A stretch of DNA of 64,000 nucleotides from assembly GCA_947498705.1 (NCBI GenBank), contig CANMLW010000014.1:1-64000 (forward strand), in the 5' to 3' direction. A program made the translations under genes and the position numbers. Numbering within the stretch: the first letter of the stretch is position 1; every line of letters begins with the position of its first letter. This stretch comes from an uncultured Aquimarina sp. (GTDB lineage Bacteria; Bacteroidota; Bacteroidia; Flavobacteriales; Flavobacteriaceae). This document shows positions 26,064 through 34,417 of the stretch, in pieces. The notes below the pieces were generated by a model. The model did no database searches and was not told where the DNA came from. It was given only the letters and a program-made list of their open reading frames with translations.

Positions 26064-26522
26064 ATGCAATACGATGTTAAAACACCCGATGAGTATATCG
26101 ATGCCATCCCAGAAGAAAGAAAAGAAGTGATGAGTCGTCTTAGAAAGGTAATCAAAGACAATTTACCCAAAGGTTTTGAAGAAGTTATCAGCTACAAAAT
26201 GATTGGGTATGTAGTACCCCATGAGATATATCCTTCGGGATACCACTGCGACCCAACATTACCCTTGCCATTTATGAACATTGCTTCTCAAAAAAATTTT
26301 ATAGCAGTATACCATAGTGGAATCTATGCCAGTGAGGCATTGATGCAATGGTTTACCGCAGAATACCCAAAGCATGTTACCACAAAATTGGATATGGGTA
26401 AAAGCTGTATTCGGTTTAAAAAGCCTGATCAAATCCCCATGCAACTTATTGGTGAACTGGCCTCTAAAATGACTACAGAGCAATGGATCGAATTGTACGA
26501 AACGAATGTAAAAAAGAAATAA
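26064..26522 (+). CDS. DUF1801 (YdhG/YjbR-like) protein
   Basis: A 152-residue cytosolic protein. TPDEYIDAIPEERKEVMSRL at the N-terminus, EVISYKMIGYVVPHE and the C-terminal KSCIRFKKPDQIPMQLIGEL are typical of the DUF1801 alpha/beta fold. I start it at ATG 26064, since the longer frame overlaps the DUF4199 gene and lacks family homology. Function is unknown. Close packing with a VOC protein gene (16-nt gap) suggests an operon of small metabolic or stress proteins. Confidence 0.85.
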   Translation: MQYDVKTPDEYIDAIPEERKEVMSRLRKVIKDNLPKGFEEVISYKMIGYVVPHEIYPSGYHCDPTLPLPFMNIASQKNFIAVYHSGIYASEALMQWFTAEYPKHVTTKLDMGKSCIRFKKPDQIPMQLIGELASKMTTEQWIELYETNVKKK

Positions 26523-26538
26523 AAGCACTACGAATAAC

Positions 26539-26925
26539 ATGAAAAAACGAGTAACCGGTATCGGTGGTATCTTTTTTAAATCTACCAACCCTAATAAAAC
26601 GAAAGAATGGTACCGTAACCACTTGGGATTAAATACGGATCAATATGGTTGTACATTTTGGTGGAAAGATAAAGAAGGAAATGATTGCTCTACCCAATGG
26701 AGCCCTTTTAAAGATGATACTACCTATTTTGAACCCAGCAAAAAAGGGTTTATGATGAATTTTAGGGTAGAAAACCTGGTAGAACTTATAGAAACACTCA
26801 AAAAAGAAGGAGTAACCGTAATTGATAAAATCGAGGAGTATGACTACGGTAAGTTTGGTTGGATCGTTGACCCCGAAGGAAACAAAATAGAACTCTGGGA
26901 GCCTGTAGATAAAGCTTTTTTATAA
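26539..26925 (+). CDS. VOC-family (glyoxalase-like) protein
   Basis: A 128-residue vicinal-oxygen-chelate fold protein. VTGIGGIFFKSTNPNKTKEW and YRNHLGLNTDQYG form the first beta-alpha-beta-beta-beta unit. FGWIVDPEGNKIELWEP closes the second and provides the usual metal-binding Glu. The His normally found in the first strand is not obvious, so metal use is uncertain. Possible roles are glyoxalase-like, dioxygenase-like or small-ligand binding. It is last in a short run with DUF4199 and DUF1801 genes. Confidence 0.87.
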   Translation: MKKRVTGIGGIFFKSTNPNKTKEWYRNHLGLNTDQYGCTFWWKDKEGNDCSTQWSPFKDDTTYFEPSKKGFMMNFRVENLVELIETLKKEGVTVIDKIEEYDYGKFGWIVDPEGNKIELWEPVDKAFL

Positions 26926-26986
26926 TTAGTCTAAGTTTAAACTTTTTTTTGTACTTTTCTACAAACTAATCAATTATCTACAAAGT

Positions 26987-27379
26987 ATGAGCGAAGAAAA
27001 AAACAATTTGGGAGACGATATCAAAAAAGGTGCTGAAGAAGCAGCAGAAACAGCCAAAGAATTTGCCAATGATGCAAAAGAAGCTGTAAGTGATTTTGCA
27101 GACGAGGCCAAAGAAGTTTTCGATTCTAAAGAGAATAAGAAAATGTTGGCAGGTATACTGGGAATAATCCTGGGAAGCCTTGGTATTCACAAATTTATTT
27201 TAGGATATAACAAAGAAGGTATTATTATGCTTATTTTAGGTATCCTGGGGATTTTTACCTGTGGTATTACTTCTTCTATTTCATGGATCGTTGGACTGAT
27301 AGAAGGTATTATGTACCTAACAAAATCAGATGATGAATTTTATCAAACATATCAAGTAGGTAAAAAGCCTTGGTTTTAA
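26987..27379 (+). CDS. TM2-domain protein with charged N-terminal helix
   Basis: A 130-residue protein. Residues 1-50 form a long amphipathic Ala/Glu/Lys helix similar to YtxH/LEA-like repeats (KKGAEEAAETAKEFANDAKE). Residues 52-120 are a TM2 domain: two helices around GIHKFILGYNKEGIIM, with a Cys-Gly-Ile turn (GIFTCGITSSISWIVGLIEG). TM2 proteins are small membrane proteins of unknown role. It is flanked by a short palindrome upstream (26933-26944) and a clear terminator downstream. Confidence 0.86.
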   Translation: MSEEKNNLGDDIKKGAEEAAETAKEFANDAKEAVSDFADEAKEVFDSKENKKMLAGILGIILGSLGIHKFILGYNKEGIIMLILGILGIFTCGITSSISWIVGLIEGIMYLTKSDDEFYQTYQVGKKPWF

Positions 27380-27403
27380 TACCGAATTTGAACGAATAGC
27401 ATT

Positions 27404-27434
27404 AAAAAGCCAGAAAATTATTCGCTGGCTTTTT
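27404..27434 (+). terminator. Rho-independent terminator of TM2 gene
   Basis: AAAAAGCCAG (27404-27413) pairs with CTGGCTTTTT (27425-27434), and a T-run continues to 27436. It is a classical intrinsic terminator that separates the TM2 gene from the arsenic operon. Confidence 0.82.
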
Positions 27435-27449
27435 TTATTTTGATTTATT

Positions 27450-27465
27450 ATCGTAATATTGCGAT
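27450..27465. promoter_or_regulatory. ArsR operator candidate
   Basis: ATCGTAATATTGCGAT is a 16-bp palindrome with one mismatched pair (its reverse complement is ATCGCAATATTACGAT). It sits 15 nt before the arsR start codon, where ArsR/SmtB repressors bind and block their own promoter. Confidence 0.6.
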
Positions 27466-27479
27466 ATATAAATATTAAA

Positions 27480-27803
27480 ATGGGCATTACCAAAACGCAA
27501 ATATTTGATCAGCAACAAAATGAGTTAGCACAGTTTTTTAAAATTCTGGGGCATCCTGCGCGCATTGCAATCCTGCAATATATAAGTAAACAAAATACTT
27601 GTATATGCAACGATCTGGTCGAGGAAATAGGATTGGCACAAGCTACCATATCACAACACCTTAAAGAATTAAAAAGCATAGGGCTTCTAAAAGGAGAAAT
27701 CGAAGGAAAAAGTATGTGCTATTGTATCAATGTTGATCGGTGGACTGCGTTACAAAAAACGTTGAATACCTTTTTTAATACTACCAAAATGAATTGTTGT
27801 TAA
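27480..27803 (+). CDS. arsR: ArsR-family arsenic-responsive repressor
   Basis: A 107-residue winged-helix repressor. The HTH spans EEIGLAQATISQHLKELKSI. The inducer site is visible as a Cys pair in NTCICNDL (Cys41 and Cys43) with further Cys residues at 80, 82, 106 and 107, consistent with As(III)/Sb(III) thiol binding. I use ATG 27480, because a TTG further upstream would lie within the operator. It is first of four tightly packed genes ending with arsC, so it is autoregulated through the palindrome at 27450-27465. Confidence 0.92.
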   Translation: MGITKTQIFDQQQNELAQFFKILGHPARIAILQYISKQNTCICNDLVEEIGLAQATISQHLKELKSIGLLKGEIEGKSMCYCINVDRWTALQKTLNTFFNTTKMNCC

Positions 27804-27817
27804 ACAAAAAATAAATT

Positions 27818-28300
27818 ATGACTACATCAGATTTCATCACTTTGTTAAATGAACATCAAAACACCTCATTATTGTTCGAGTATGCGCCTGGTATGCTTGT
27901 TGGTACTAATTATCATATTACCGAGGTAAAACATACTACTATAGACTCTGTAGATTGTGGTGCAGGAACCGATTCCTGGAAAGAAACCGTTATACAGCTT
28001 TGGGAGAGTCCGAGCGAATTGGGAAAATCAGAATACATGAGCACCTACAAAGCACTGGGTATCTTAAAAAAAGTAGGGGAAATGAAGCCATATGAGTTAG
28101 ATGCTGTAGTAAAAATCGAATATGGCAATACGATGTTTCATGCCACTCAATTACACATCAACGGATTTGATGTTAAGGAAAATCAATTAATTATTAAATT
28201 AGCAGTACACCCTACCGATTGTAAAGCCAAAGATGCTTGCGGAGTGCCAGAAACTACTACAGAAGCAACTTCTTGTGCGCCTGGAAGTGGTTGTTGCTAA
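27818..28300 (+). CDS. DUF6428 arsenic-operon protein
   Basis: A 160-residue protein matching the DUF6428 family, which commonly occurs next to arsR in Bacteroidota. VGTNYHITEVKHTTIDSVDC and DSWKETVIQLWESP are characteristic. The C-terminus is Cys-rich (Cys in DCKAKDACGVPE, TSCAPGSGCC), suggesting arsenite or metal binding. The biochemical role is unknown. It begins 14 nt after arsR and ends 24 nt before the GNAT gene. Confidence 0.85.
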   Translation: MTTSDFITLLNEHQNTSLLFEYAPGMLVGTNYHITEVKHTTIDSVDCGAGTDSWKETVIQLWESPSELGKSEYMSTYKALGILKKVGEMKPYELDAVVKIEYGNTMFHATQLHINGFDVKENQLIIKLAVHPTDCKAKDACGVPETTTEATSCAPGSGCC

Positions 28301-28324
28301 TATTAAATATTGCAAAAATTCACC

Positions 28325-28816
28325 ATGTCCACACCAGTAGAAATACAATCCTTTACTAAGGTAGATTGGCCTGCTATAGCTGCTATCTATCAGGAAGGTA
28401 TTGATACAGGAATTGCTACGTTCGAAACCAAAGTACCTAGTTGGGAGAATTGGGATGCTACTCATATACAATCTTGTAGAATTGCAGCCCTGTATGAGGA
28501 TAAAATTGTAGGTTGGGCTGCCCTATCTCCTGTTTCGAAAAGAGAAGTCTATAAAGGAGTAGCAGAAGTTAGCATTTATATAACCTCAAAATTTAGAGGT
28601 AAAGGCATTGGTCGATTACTTTTGTCTACATTAATAGATCAAAGCGAAAAAACCGGTTTTTGGACCCTGCAGGCAGGAATATTTAAAGAAAATAGTAGCA
28701 GTATAAAGTTACATACCGATCTAGGGTTTAGAAAAATTGGATATCGCGAAAAAATTGGAAGATTAAACCAGGTTTGGTACGATAATATCATTTTAGAAAA
28801 ACGAAGTAAAAAATAA
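28325..28816 (+). CDS. GNAT acetyltransferase, ArsN/phosphinothricin type
   Basis: A 163-residue GNAT protein. AAIYQEGIDTGIATFETKVP is the front motif of the phosphinothricin/arsinothricin acetyltransferase group, and FRGKGIGRLLLSTLI is the acetyl-CoA pyrophosphate loop. Relatives (ArsN1) acetylate the arsenic-containing antibiotic arsinothricin. Position in an ars operon supports, but does not prove, that substrate. I use ATG 28325 rather than a TTG 15 nt upstream. Confidence 0.87.
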   Translation: MSTPVEIQSFTKVDWPAIAAIYQEGIDTGIATFETKVPSWENWDATHIQSCRIAALYEDKIVGWAALSPVSKREVYKGVAEVSIYITSKFRGKGIGRLLLSTLIDQSEKTGFWTLQAGIFKENSSSIKLHTDLGFRKIGYREKIGRLNQVWYDNIILEKRSKK

Positions 28817-28837
28817 CCACAAAAACATCACACACTA

Positions 28838-29266
28838 ATGAACATTTTAGTACTATGTACAGGAAACTCGTGCCGAAGTCAAATGGCAGAAGGGTATTTA
28901 AAAGAATTTGCAAAAGATGCTGCCACCATCTATAGTGCAGGAGTAGAAACACACGGTGTTAACCCTAGAGCAATCGCAATTATGAAAGAAGATGGGCTAG
29001 ACATCTCTAATCATACTTCTAACAACCTAGATGAATATCTGGATATCACATTTGATTATATTCTAACGGTTTGCGACAATGCAAAAGAAAGATGTCCTTT
29101 CTTTCCCGGTAAAGCAGAACGATTACACTACAATTTCTTTGATCCATCAAAGGTTGAGGGTAACGAAGAAGAGATTCATGCTGCTTTTACAAAAACCAGA
29201 AATGAGATCAAAACCTACTGTAAAGCATTTGTCGAAAAGAGTGTACTAAAAACGGTTTCAGAATAA
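28838..29266 (+). CDS. arsC: Arsenate reductase, LMW-phosphatase type
   Basis: A 142-residue arsenate reductase of the low-molecular-weight tyrosine-phosphatase family. The catalytic P-loop C-x5-R is CTGNSCRS (Cys7, Arg13). The resolving Cys is likely the one in ILTVCDNAKERCPFF, where two Cys residues frame the usual site, and FFDPSK carries the general-acid Asp. It reduces As(V) to As(III) in the cytosol using thioredoxin-like donors. It is the last gene of the operon. No ArsB/Acr3 efflux gene follows before the terminator. Confidence 0.93.
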   Translation: MNILVLCTGNSCRSQMAEGYLKEFAKDAATIYSAGVETHGVNPRAIAIMKEDGLDISNHTSNNLDEYLDITFDYILTVCDNAKERCPFFPGKAERLHYNFFDPSKVEGNEEEIHAAFTKTRNEIKTYCKAFVEKSVLKTVSE

Positions 29267-29294
29267 GTTAATGCTATTTTAACGATCTGTATCT

Positions 29295-29338
29295 TATAAA
29301 CAAGAAAAGTCATAATATTATGACTTTTCTTGTTTATA
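29295..29338. terminator. 44-nt perfect palindrome, bidirectional terminator
   Basis: The 22-nt left arm (starting TATAAACAAGAAAAG) is an exact reverse complement of the right arm (ending CTTTTCTTGTTTATA). It lies between convergent arsC and the TonB-domain gene, so it can terminate both. Confidence 0.8.
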
Positions 29339-29374
29339 CATACTTAATATTTAATTTTAATACACTATAAGTTT

Positions 29375-30331
29375 TTATTGATTGGCAAAAAAAGCGATAG
29401 GTAAATTATACGTTATATTTTGTTTTCCTGCATTCGGTTGAGGATTTATGATTTTCAACTTTGGTAGCAACTTTACCACTCTAGCTGCCTCTTTTTCTAA
29501 CCTAGGATGAGGTCCTCTTGCTTTTATATCGATTATATTTCCACATTGGGTAACTTTATAATTAACATAAATCCTGGTAATACCCGATAAACCTAATTCA
29601 GTCCCTAATCTGGTATCAAAGTTTTCACTTACAAATTTTCTAATTTTATAACTCGAACATTTCTTGTCTTTTTCCTTTTCACCTGTTTCTAAACAATCTG
29701 GGTGAAGCGCATACGGATACTTAGACGTATCTACTACTTCGATATCTCCAAGATCTTCTCTAATAAAAAATAAGTTTTTATCCTCTAAATCAGCATCATC
29801 TCGTTCACGCGGTATTAACTTTATTTTTAACGAGTACAGAACCGAAACATTACTTCCTTTATTCTTACCTGGTAGTATTTTTGAGTTTGTTGCTATTGCC
29901 TGTTTAATATATTTGTTAAGAACTTCATCCTCTCCTTTTATTTCGATTTTCTCAAAAGCCCCCGTATCACTTATTTCGAATGTTAATGCTACCCTTAAAG
30001 TTCTAACAACTTCTTTATTTTCTTTGGCAAATCCGTTTCTTATATGTTTCTTAATTCTTTCAAGAATCGATCTTTCAAAACAATTACGTATCTCACAGAT
30101 TTCTTCCCAACGGTCACATTCTGAAAAAGTAGGTGGTACCTCAACATCTTTAAAGAATATAACATTATTAGAAACCGAAGTTATAGTATCTGTCTTTTCC
30201 TGACCATAGATATTACTCAAACAAAAGAAATTAAGTATAACCGTCATTATAACCCAACGACGGTATTCTTTAATCAAATTATTCCTTGCTATTTTATTTA
30301 TGTTAAAATTTAGTTTTCTTTCAAAGTACAT
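29375..30331 (-). CDS. Periplasmic TonB-C-terminal-like protein
   Basis: A 318-residue protein. The N-terminus carries a hydrophobic segment (WVIMTVILNFFCLSNIYGQ), either a signal peptide with a long basic leader or a membrane anchor. A second ATG at 30247 would cut through this segment, so I keep 30331. Two TonB-C-terminal-like regions are visible: about residues 110-175 (RTLRVALTFEISDTGAFEKI) and about 230-310 (GITRIYVNYKVTQCGNIIDI followed by ARVVKLLPKLK). No Pro-rich linker is present, so it is probably not a classical energy transducer. It is convergent with arsC. Confidence 0.72.
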   Translation of the reverse strand: MYFERKLNFNINKIARNNLIKEYRRWVIMTVILNFFCLSNIYGQEKTDTITSVSNNVIFFKDVEVPPTFSECDRWEEICEIRNCFERSILERIKKHIRNGFAKENKEVVRTLRVALTFEISDTGAFEKIEIKGEDEVLNKYIKQAIATNSKILPGKNKGSNVSVLYSLKIKLIPRERDDADLEDKNLFFIREDLGDIEVVDTSKYPYALHPDCLETGEKEKDKKCSSYKIRKFVSENFDTRLGTELGLSGITRIYVNYKVTQCGNIIDIKARGPHPRLEKEAARVVKLLPKLKIINPQPNAGKQNITYNLPIAFFANQ

Positions 30332-30472
30332 TGACTACTGATTAAGTGTTACTTTATTCTCAAATGTTACTATTTGCTCTTTAATTTTTCGGAAAAGTAA
30401 AATATTGGATCATATTTTGGCATTACCATCAATTTCTTAAAGAAATGATACTATAAAAATTGAAAATCTACC

Positions 30473-32299
30473 TTAAACCTTATAAGAATCCTGTTTATCG
30501 CCGTTTTTAAAATATTTTTGTTCCAATTCTGCCTGAAATTCTTCCATAACAGGCTTAACAGTGCTATCTGGTAAATCTGCAATACGAATATACATCAAAC
30601 CATCTACGGCATTATTAAATAGTGGGTCTACATTAAAAGCAACTACTTTTGCATTTTGTTTAATGTATTTTTTGATCAGAACAGGAATTCGTAAACTCCC
30701 TGGTTCTACCTCATCAATAATTTTATCAAACTTGTTTAGGTCGCTTTTACTTTCATCAAAAACAAAGTCCTTATCTGCGTCCTTAAGCTTTACTTTAAAC
30801 TCTTTCTTAGGACGTACATATTGCGCTACATAAGGATCGTAGTAATGAGATTTCATAAACTCGATCATCAATGATTTAGAAAAACTACTAAACTTATTAC
30901 TAATACTCACCCCTCCTATCAAATATTTATGTTCTGGGAAACGTAGGGTACAATGTACAATCCCTTTCCAAAGCAAAAACAAAGGCATAGGTCGTTGTTG
31001 GTATTCTTTAATGATAAACGCTCTTCCCATTTCTATAGACTCACTCATCATCTTATGAAGCTCTGGTTCGAACCTAAACAAATCCTGAAGATAGAATCCA
31101 TCAATCCCAAAATCTTCAAAAATCTTAGATCCCATCCCCATACGATAGGCTCCAACCAATCGTTTGGCATCATTATCCCATAAAAACATATGATGATAGT
31201 AATCATCAAAAGGATCCAAATCAATAGAATTATTGGTCCCTTCTCCTATTGCTCTAAATGTAATTTCTCGCAACCTACCTATTTCATGTACAACATTGGG
31301 TACATCACATTTTTCTGCCAGAAAAACCTCGTAATTTTTACTTTTTAGCAATCGTTTGTCGCTATTTCTACAAAATTCTAATTCTGCTTCTATAGCACCC
31401 AAACTACCTCCTACCGCTATTTCCTTAGGAGACTTAGGTATTTTTAAGTTTTGCGGAATTGATTCTATTAAAGTTTTCTTCTCGAATGGATTTGCCAGCA
31501 TATAGGTTTTCTTTCTTAAGAAGCTGGTAAAATCTTCGAGATTGGTATGTTCTTCCTGATCTTTTACAGAAACAGGGTTTCCGATTCTTACTTTGATAAC
31601 TCTGTTTTCTTGTGAAAACAATTCACTAGGCAACTTAGCGGTTCGTAAAGTATCACTAATAGCTGCCATTCGATAAAATAATCGACTGTTTCTTGCATGA
31701 AAATATATTGGGATTACCGGCACTTTTGCCTTTTGCACCAATCGCATAGCACTTGGTTCCCATGCTTTGTCTACATAGTTCTTTCCTTCTTTATGAGTAG
31801 AAACCTCTCCTGCAGGAAAAATTCCTAACGGCTTTCCTTCTTTAAGATGTAAAATTGCTTCTTTAATTCCTTTCAAACTCGACTTCGTGCCTTTTCTGTT
31901 TTCAAAGGGATTGACAGGCATTAAATAAGGTTGCAAGGGTTTAAAATTATTCAAAAGAAAATTAGCGATCACTTTATAGTCTGATCTGTTTTCTAACATT
32001 ATTTTGAGTAATAACCCTCCATCTATACCTCCTAGTGGGTGATTAGAAATTGTGATAAACGCTCCTTCTTTAGGAAGCCTTTTTAAATCTTCGGCAGGGA
32101 TTTCGAAGGTAACTCCGTATTGATTTAGAGTCGTATTAATATACTCTAAACCCTCTAAATGGCTTAATTTATCATACTGTCGATTTATTTTCGAGATCCT
32201 TGTAATCTTAAGGAGCATCCAACCAATAAAAACACCGACAAAACCAAGTTTATCTAATTTGAGCCCTGTGGCTACTTCTCTTGCGTTTACTATGGGCAT
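30473..32299 (-). CDS. olsF: Bifunctional ornithine-lipid synthase OlsF-type
   Basis: A 608-residue fusion. Residues about 60-280 are a PlsC-like O-acyltransferase with the His/Asp motif NHPLGGIDG (His87, Asp93) and IFPAGEVSTHKEG. Residues about 305-600 are an OlsB/hemolysin-type N-acyltransferase (VHEIGRLREITFRAIGEGTN, VGAYRMGMG, then ESIEMGRAFI). OlsF proteins with this order make ornithine lipids from ornithine and two acyl chains in Flavobacterium johnsoniae and Serratia. Length is as expected. A perfect -7 box lies 24 nt upstream. Aspartate kinase is the next gene upstream on the same strand. Confidence 0.85.
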   Translation of the reverse strand: MPIVNAREVATGLKLDKLGFVGVFIGWMLLKITRISKINRQYDKLSHLEGLEYINTTLNQYGVTFEIPAEDLKRLPKEGAFITISNHPLGGIDGGLLLKIMLENRSDYKVIANFLLNNFKPLQPYLMPVNPFENRKGTKSSLKGIKEAILHLKEGKPLGIFPAGEVSTHKEGKNYVDKAWEPSAMRLVQKAKVPVIPIYFHARNSRLFYRMAAISDTLRTAKLPSELFSQENRVIKVRIGNPVSVKDQEEHTNLEDFTSFLRKKTYMLANPFEKKTLIESIPQNLKIPKSPKEIAVGGSLGAIEAELEFCRNSDKRLLKSKNYEVFLAEKCDVPNVVHEIGRLREITFRAIGEGTNNSIDLDPFDDYYHHMFLWDNDAKRLVGAYRMGMGSKIFEDFGIDGFYLQDLFRFEPELHKMMSESIEMGRAFIIKEYQQRPMPLFLLWKGIVHCTLRFPEHKYLIGGVSISNKFSSFSKSLMIEFMKSHYYDPYVAQYVRPKKEFKVKLKDADKDFVFDESKSDLNKFDKIIDEVEPGSLRIPVLIKKYIKQNAKVVAFNVDPLFNNAVDGLMYIRIADLPDSTVKPVMEEFQAELEQKYFKNGDKQDSYKV

Positions 32300-32322
32300 T
32301 AATTATAATTTGTGCTAGCCTA

Positions 32323-32330
32323 CAAATATA
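32323..32330 (-). promoter_or_regulatory. -7 box of olsF-type gene
   Basis: TATATTTG on the minus strand (TAnnTTTG consensus) lies 24 nt before the ATG at 32299, in the short gap after the aspartate kinase gene. No clear -33 TTTG is at standard spacing. Confidence 0.5.
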
Positions 32331-32357
32331 GCAAAATCATTGAATTGAGTTTTCTTA

Positions 32358-33608
32358 TTATTGAGAAACCATCTGATAAGTCTCTCTTGTGATCTGCTTT
32401 AACAAAATATTCTTGTCTTTTTCTAAAAATGTAATAGCTTCATTAGTAAAATGTCGTATAGTATACAAAGATACCCCAGTGTTATATGTAACCCTAAATT
32501 TTTCTTTAAGTTTTTTTAGTAATTGATCAAAATGATCAAATTTATCATCTAAACAAACCGAAAAACTTATCGCAGAGTTTTGAATAAGATCAACTTTTAT
32601 ATGGTTTTGATAAAAAAGGTTAAAAATTTCACTAATTGTATTTTCTACAATAAATGAAAAATCTAATGAAGAAAGGGATACTAGGATTTGATTTTTCTTT
32701 ACTATATAACAAGGAAGATGAGGATCCAACGGTTGTCCTTTTTTTACAGACGTGCCTGTTGCAGAAGGGTTTTTGAATGATTTTACATATAACGGAATCT
32801 CTTTGCGTTGTAAAGGCTGTATTGTTTTGGGATGGATTACAGATGCCCCATAAAAAGCCAGTTCGATGGCTTCTTCATAAGAAATATGATGTAGCAACTC
32901 GGTCTTATCAAAAACTCTGGGGTCTGCATTAAGCACTCCCGGTACATCTTTCCAGATACTAACACCTTCTGCATTCAAACAATATGCAAAAATACCTGCT
33001 GTATAATCACTTCCTTCTCTTCCCAGGGTAGTGGTAAAACCATTAATAGTAGATCCTATAAACCCTTGCGTAATGCTTAGCCCTTTTCGATCTACACTTT
33101 CAGTAATATTTTTTTGAGTGGTTTCCCAATCTACCTTTGCATCTCTATAAGCATTATCTGTTTTAATAAAATCGCGAGCGTCTATCCACTTATTGGGGGA
33201 TCCCACATGAATCAAATATTCACTTACGATTGTGGTCGAAATTAATTCTCCAAAACACACAATCTGATCATACACATAATCGTACTGTGCAGACTTATTA
33301 CGTTTTATTGTCGTTTTTAAATCCAGTATCAACTCCTTGATCCTATCAAAAACAGGAAGATCCTGATTATCAAAAAGTTCTTTCAAAATTTGAAGATGGT
33401 AATCTTCGAGGTTTCGCAATAGGGAAAGAAGTTCTGGATCATCATCGAGATATGTTTTTACGATTTTCTCTAAAGCATTGGTTGTTTTACCCATTGCAGA
33501 AATAACAATAACCAAATTCTTATCTCCTACTTCTCTTAATACTTTAAGAACATTTTTAACTCCATCTGCATCTTTTACAGAGGCACCCCCAAATTTAAAA
33601 ACCTTCAT
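32358..33608 (-). CDS. lysC: Aspartate kinase
   Basis: A 416-residue monofunctional aspartokinase. KFGGAS (residues 5-10) is the ATP-binding signature, and TTLGREGSDYTAGIFAYCL is the kinase core motif. The C-terminal region from about 300 carries ACT-like regulatory strands (VDLIQNSAISFSVCLDDK). It phosphorylates L-aspartate, the first step toward lysine, threonine, methionine and diaminopimelate. It follows a GNAT gene after 34 nt, which is probably cotranscribed with it. Confidence 0.95.
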   Translation of the reverse strand: MKVFKFGGASVKDADGVKNVLKVLREVGDKNLVIVISAMGKTTNALEKIVKTYLDDDPELLSLLRNLEDYHLQILKELFDNQDLPVFDRIKELILDLKTTIKRNKSAQYDYVYDQIVCFGELISTTIVSEYLIHVGSPNKWIDARDFIKTDNAYRDAKVDWETTQKNITESVDRKGLSITQGFIGSTINGFTTTLGREGSDYTAGIFAYCLNAEGVSIWKDVPGVLNADPRVFDKTELLHHISYEEAIELAFYGASVIHPKTIQPLQRKEIPLYVKSFKNPSATGTSVKKGQPLDPHLPCYIVKKNQILVSLSSLDFSFIVENTISEIFNLFYQNHIKVDLIQNSAISFSVCLDDKFDHFDQLLKKLKEKFRVTYNTGVSLYTIRHFTNEAITFLEKDKNILLKQITRETYQMVSQ

Positions 33609-33642
33609 TATTCTAATTTATTAATTTTGTTGTTACTAAATT

Positions 33643-34122
33643 TTATAAGCTGGCTACATATCTGTTAAGCCCGTCCTGATCCATCTGAACCAAATACCAG
33701 TCTTTTAAAAATCTAGCTCCACTTTTTTCATAAAAATCAATAGCATTTTTATTCCAATCCAATACCACCCACTCGACTCTTTTTACGCCTTTTGATTGTG
33801 CATATTTTAAGACTTTGCCATATAACCCTTTACCGATTCCCATGCCTTGCATCGAATTTTTCACCACCAAATCCTCTAGGTGAATAGAACGTCCTTTCCA
33901 GGTAGAAAACCGATAATAAAACAATGCTATTCCTGCAATTTCACCATCTACCTCTGCTACAAAACAGTTAAACAACGGTTGTGCCCCAAAACCCTCTCGA
34001 ATAAGTTCTTCTTCTGTTATTTCTACGGCATCCGGTTCTTTTTCAAAAACAGCCAATTCTTGTATCAACCCCAATACCTGGGTCATATCTTCTTTTTTGG
34101 CTTCTCTAATCAAATATTTCAT
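33643..34122 (-). CDS. GNAT acetyltransferase, diamine-acetyltransferase-like
   Basis: A 159-residue GNAT enzyme. IREAKKEDMTQVLGLIQELA opens the fold, SIHLEDLVVKNSMQGMGIGK carries the acetyl-CoA loop (Q-G-M-G-I-G), and VLDWNKNAIDFYEKSGA is the conserved C-terminal motif shared with spermidine/spermine N-acetyltransferase-like proteins. The substrate is probably a polyamine or thialysine-type amine. It is the promoter-proximal gene before aspartate kinase and is divergent from fructose-bisphosphatase. Confidence 0.9.
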   Translation of the reverse strand: MKYLIREAKKEDMTQVLGLIQELAVFEKEPDAVEITEEELIREGFGAQPLFNCFVAEVDGEIAGIALFYYRFSTWKGRSIHLEDLVVKNSMQGMGIGKGLYGKVLKYAQSKGVKRVEWVVLDWNKNAIDFYEKSGARFLKDWYLVQMDQDGLNRYVASL

Positions 34123-34387
34123 CTGTTACTATTTATTCTTCTTCAACGGTCAGATATAATTCATCAATAACAATTTAGGCCGATATCAACTTAATTGTTA
34201 TACTCGTTTCACAAAGTAAAAAGTTTCTCAAAGCTATAAAAATGCATTTAGTATCAGATCATTTTAAGGCACTATCTTCAAACGTTTAGAATAATATAAC
34301 TTTAGGTATAGGTTTCTCTAACTTTGCAATCCTATAAAAAAATAAAGAATTGATGTTACGAAAACGTTATAGTCAATTAAAAAATAA

Positions 34388-34395
34388 TATTTTTG
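34388..34395 (+). promoter_or_regulatory. -7 box of fbp
   Basis: TATTTTTG fits TAnnTTTG and lies 22 nt before the fbp ATG. A second exact match, TAACTTTG (34319-34326), is further upstream, so fbp may have two start sites. Confidence 0.45.
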
Positions 34396-34417
34396 CACCA
34401 AATAAAATTTATCATAA

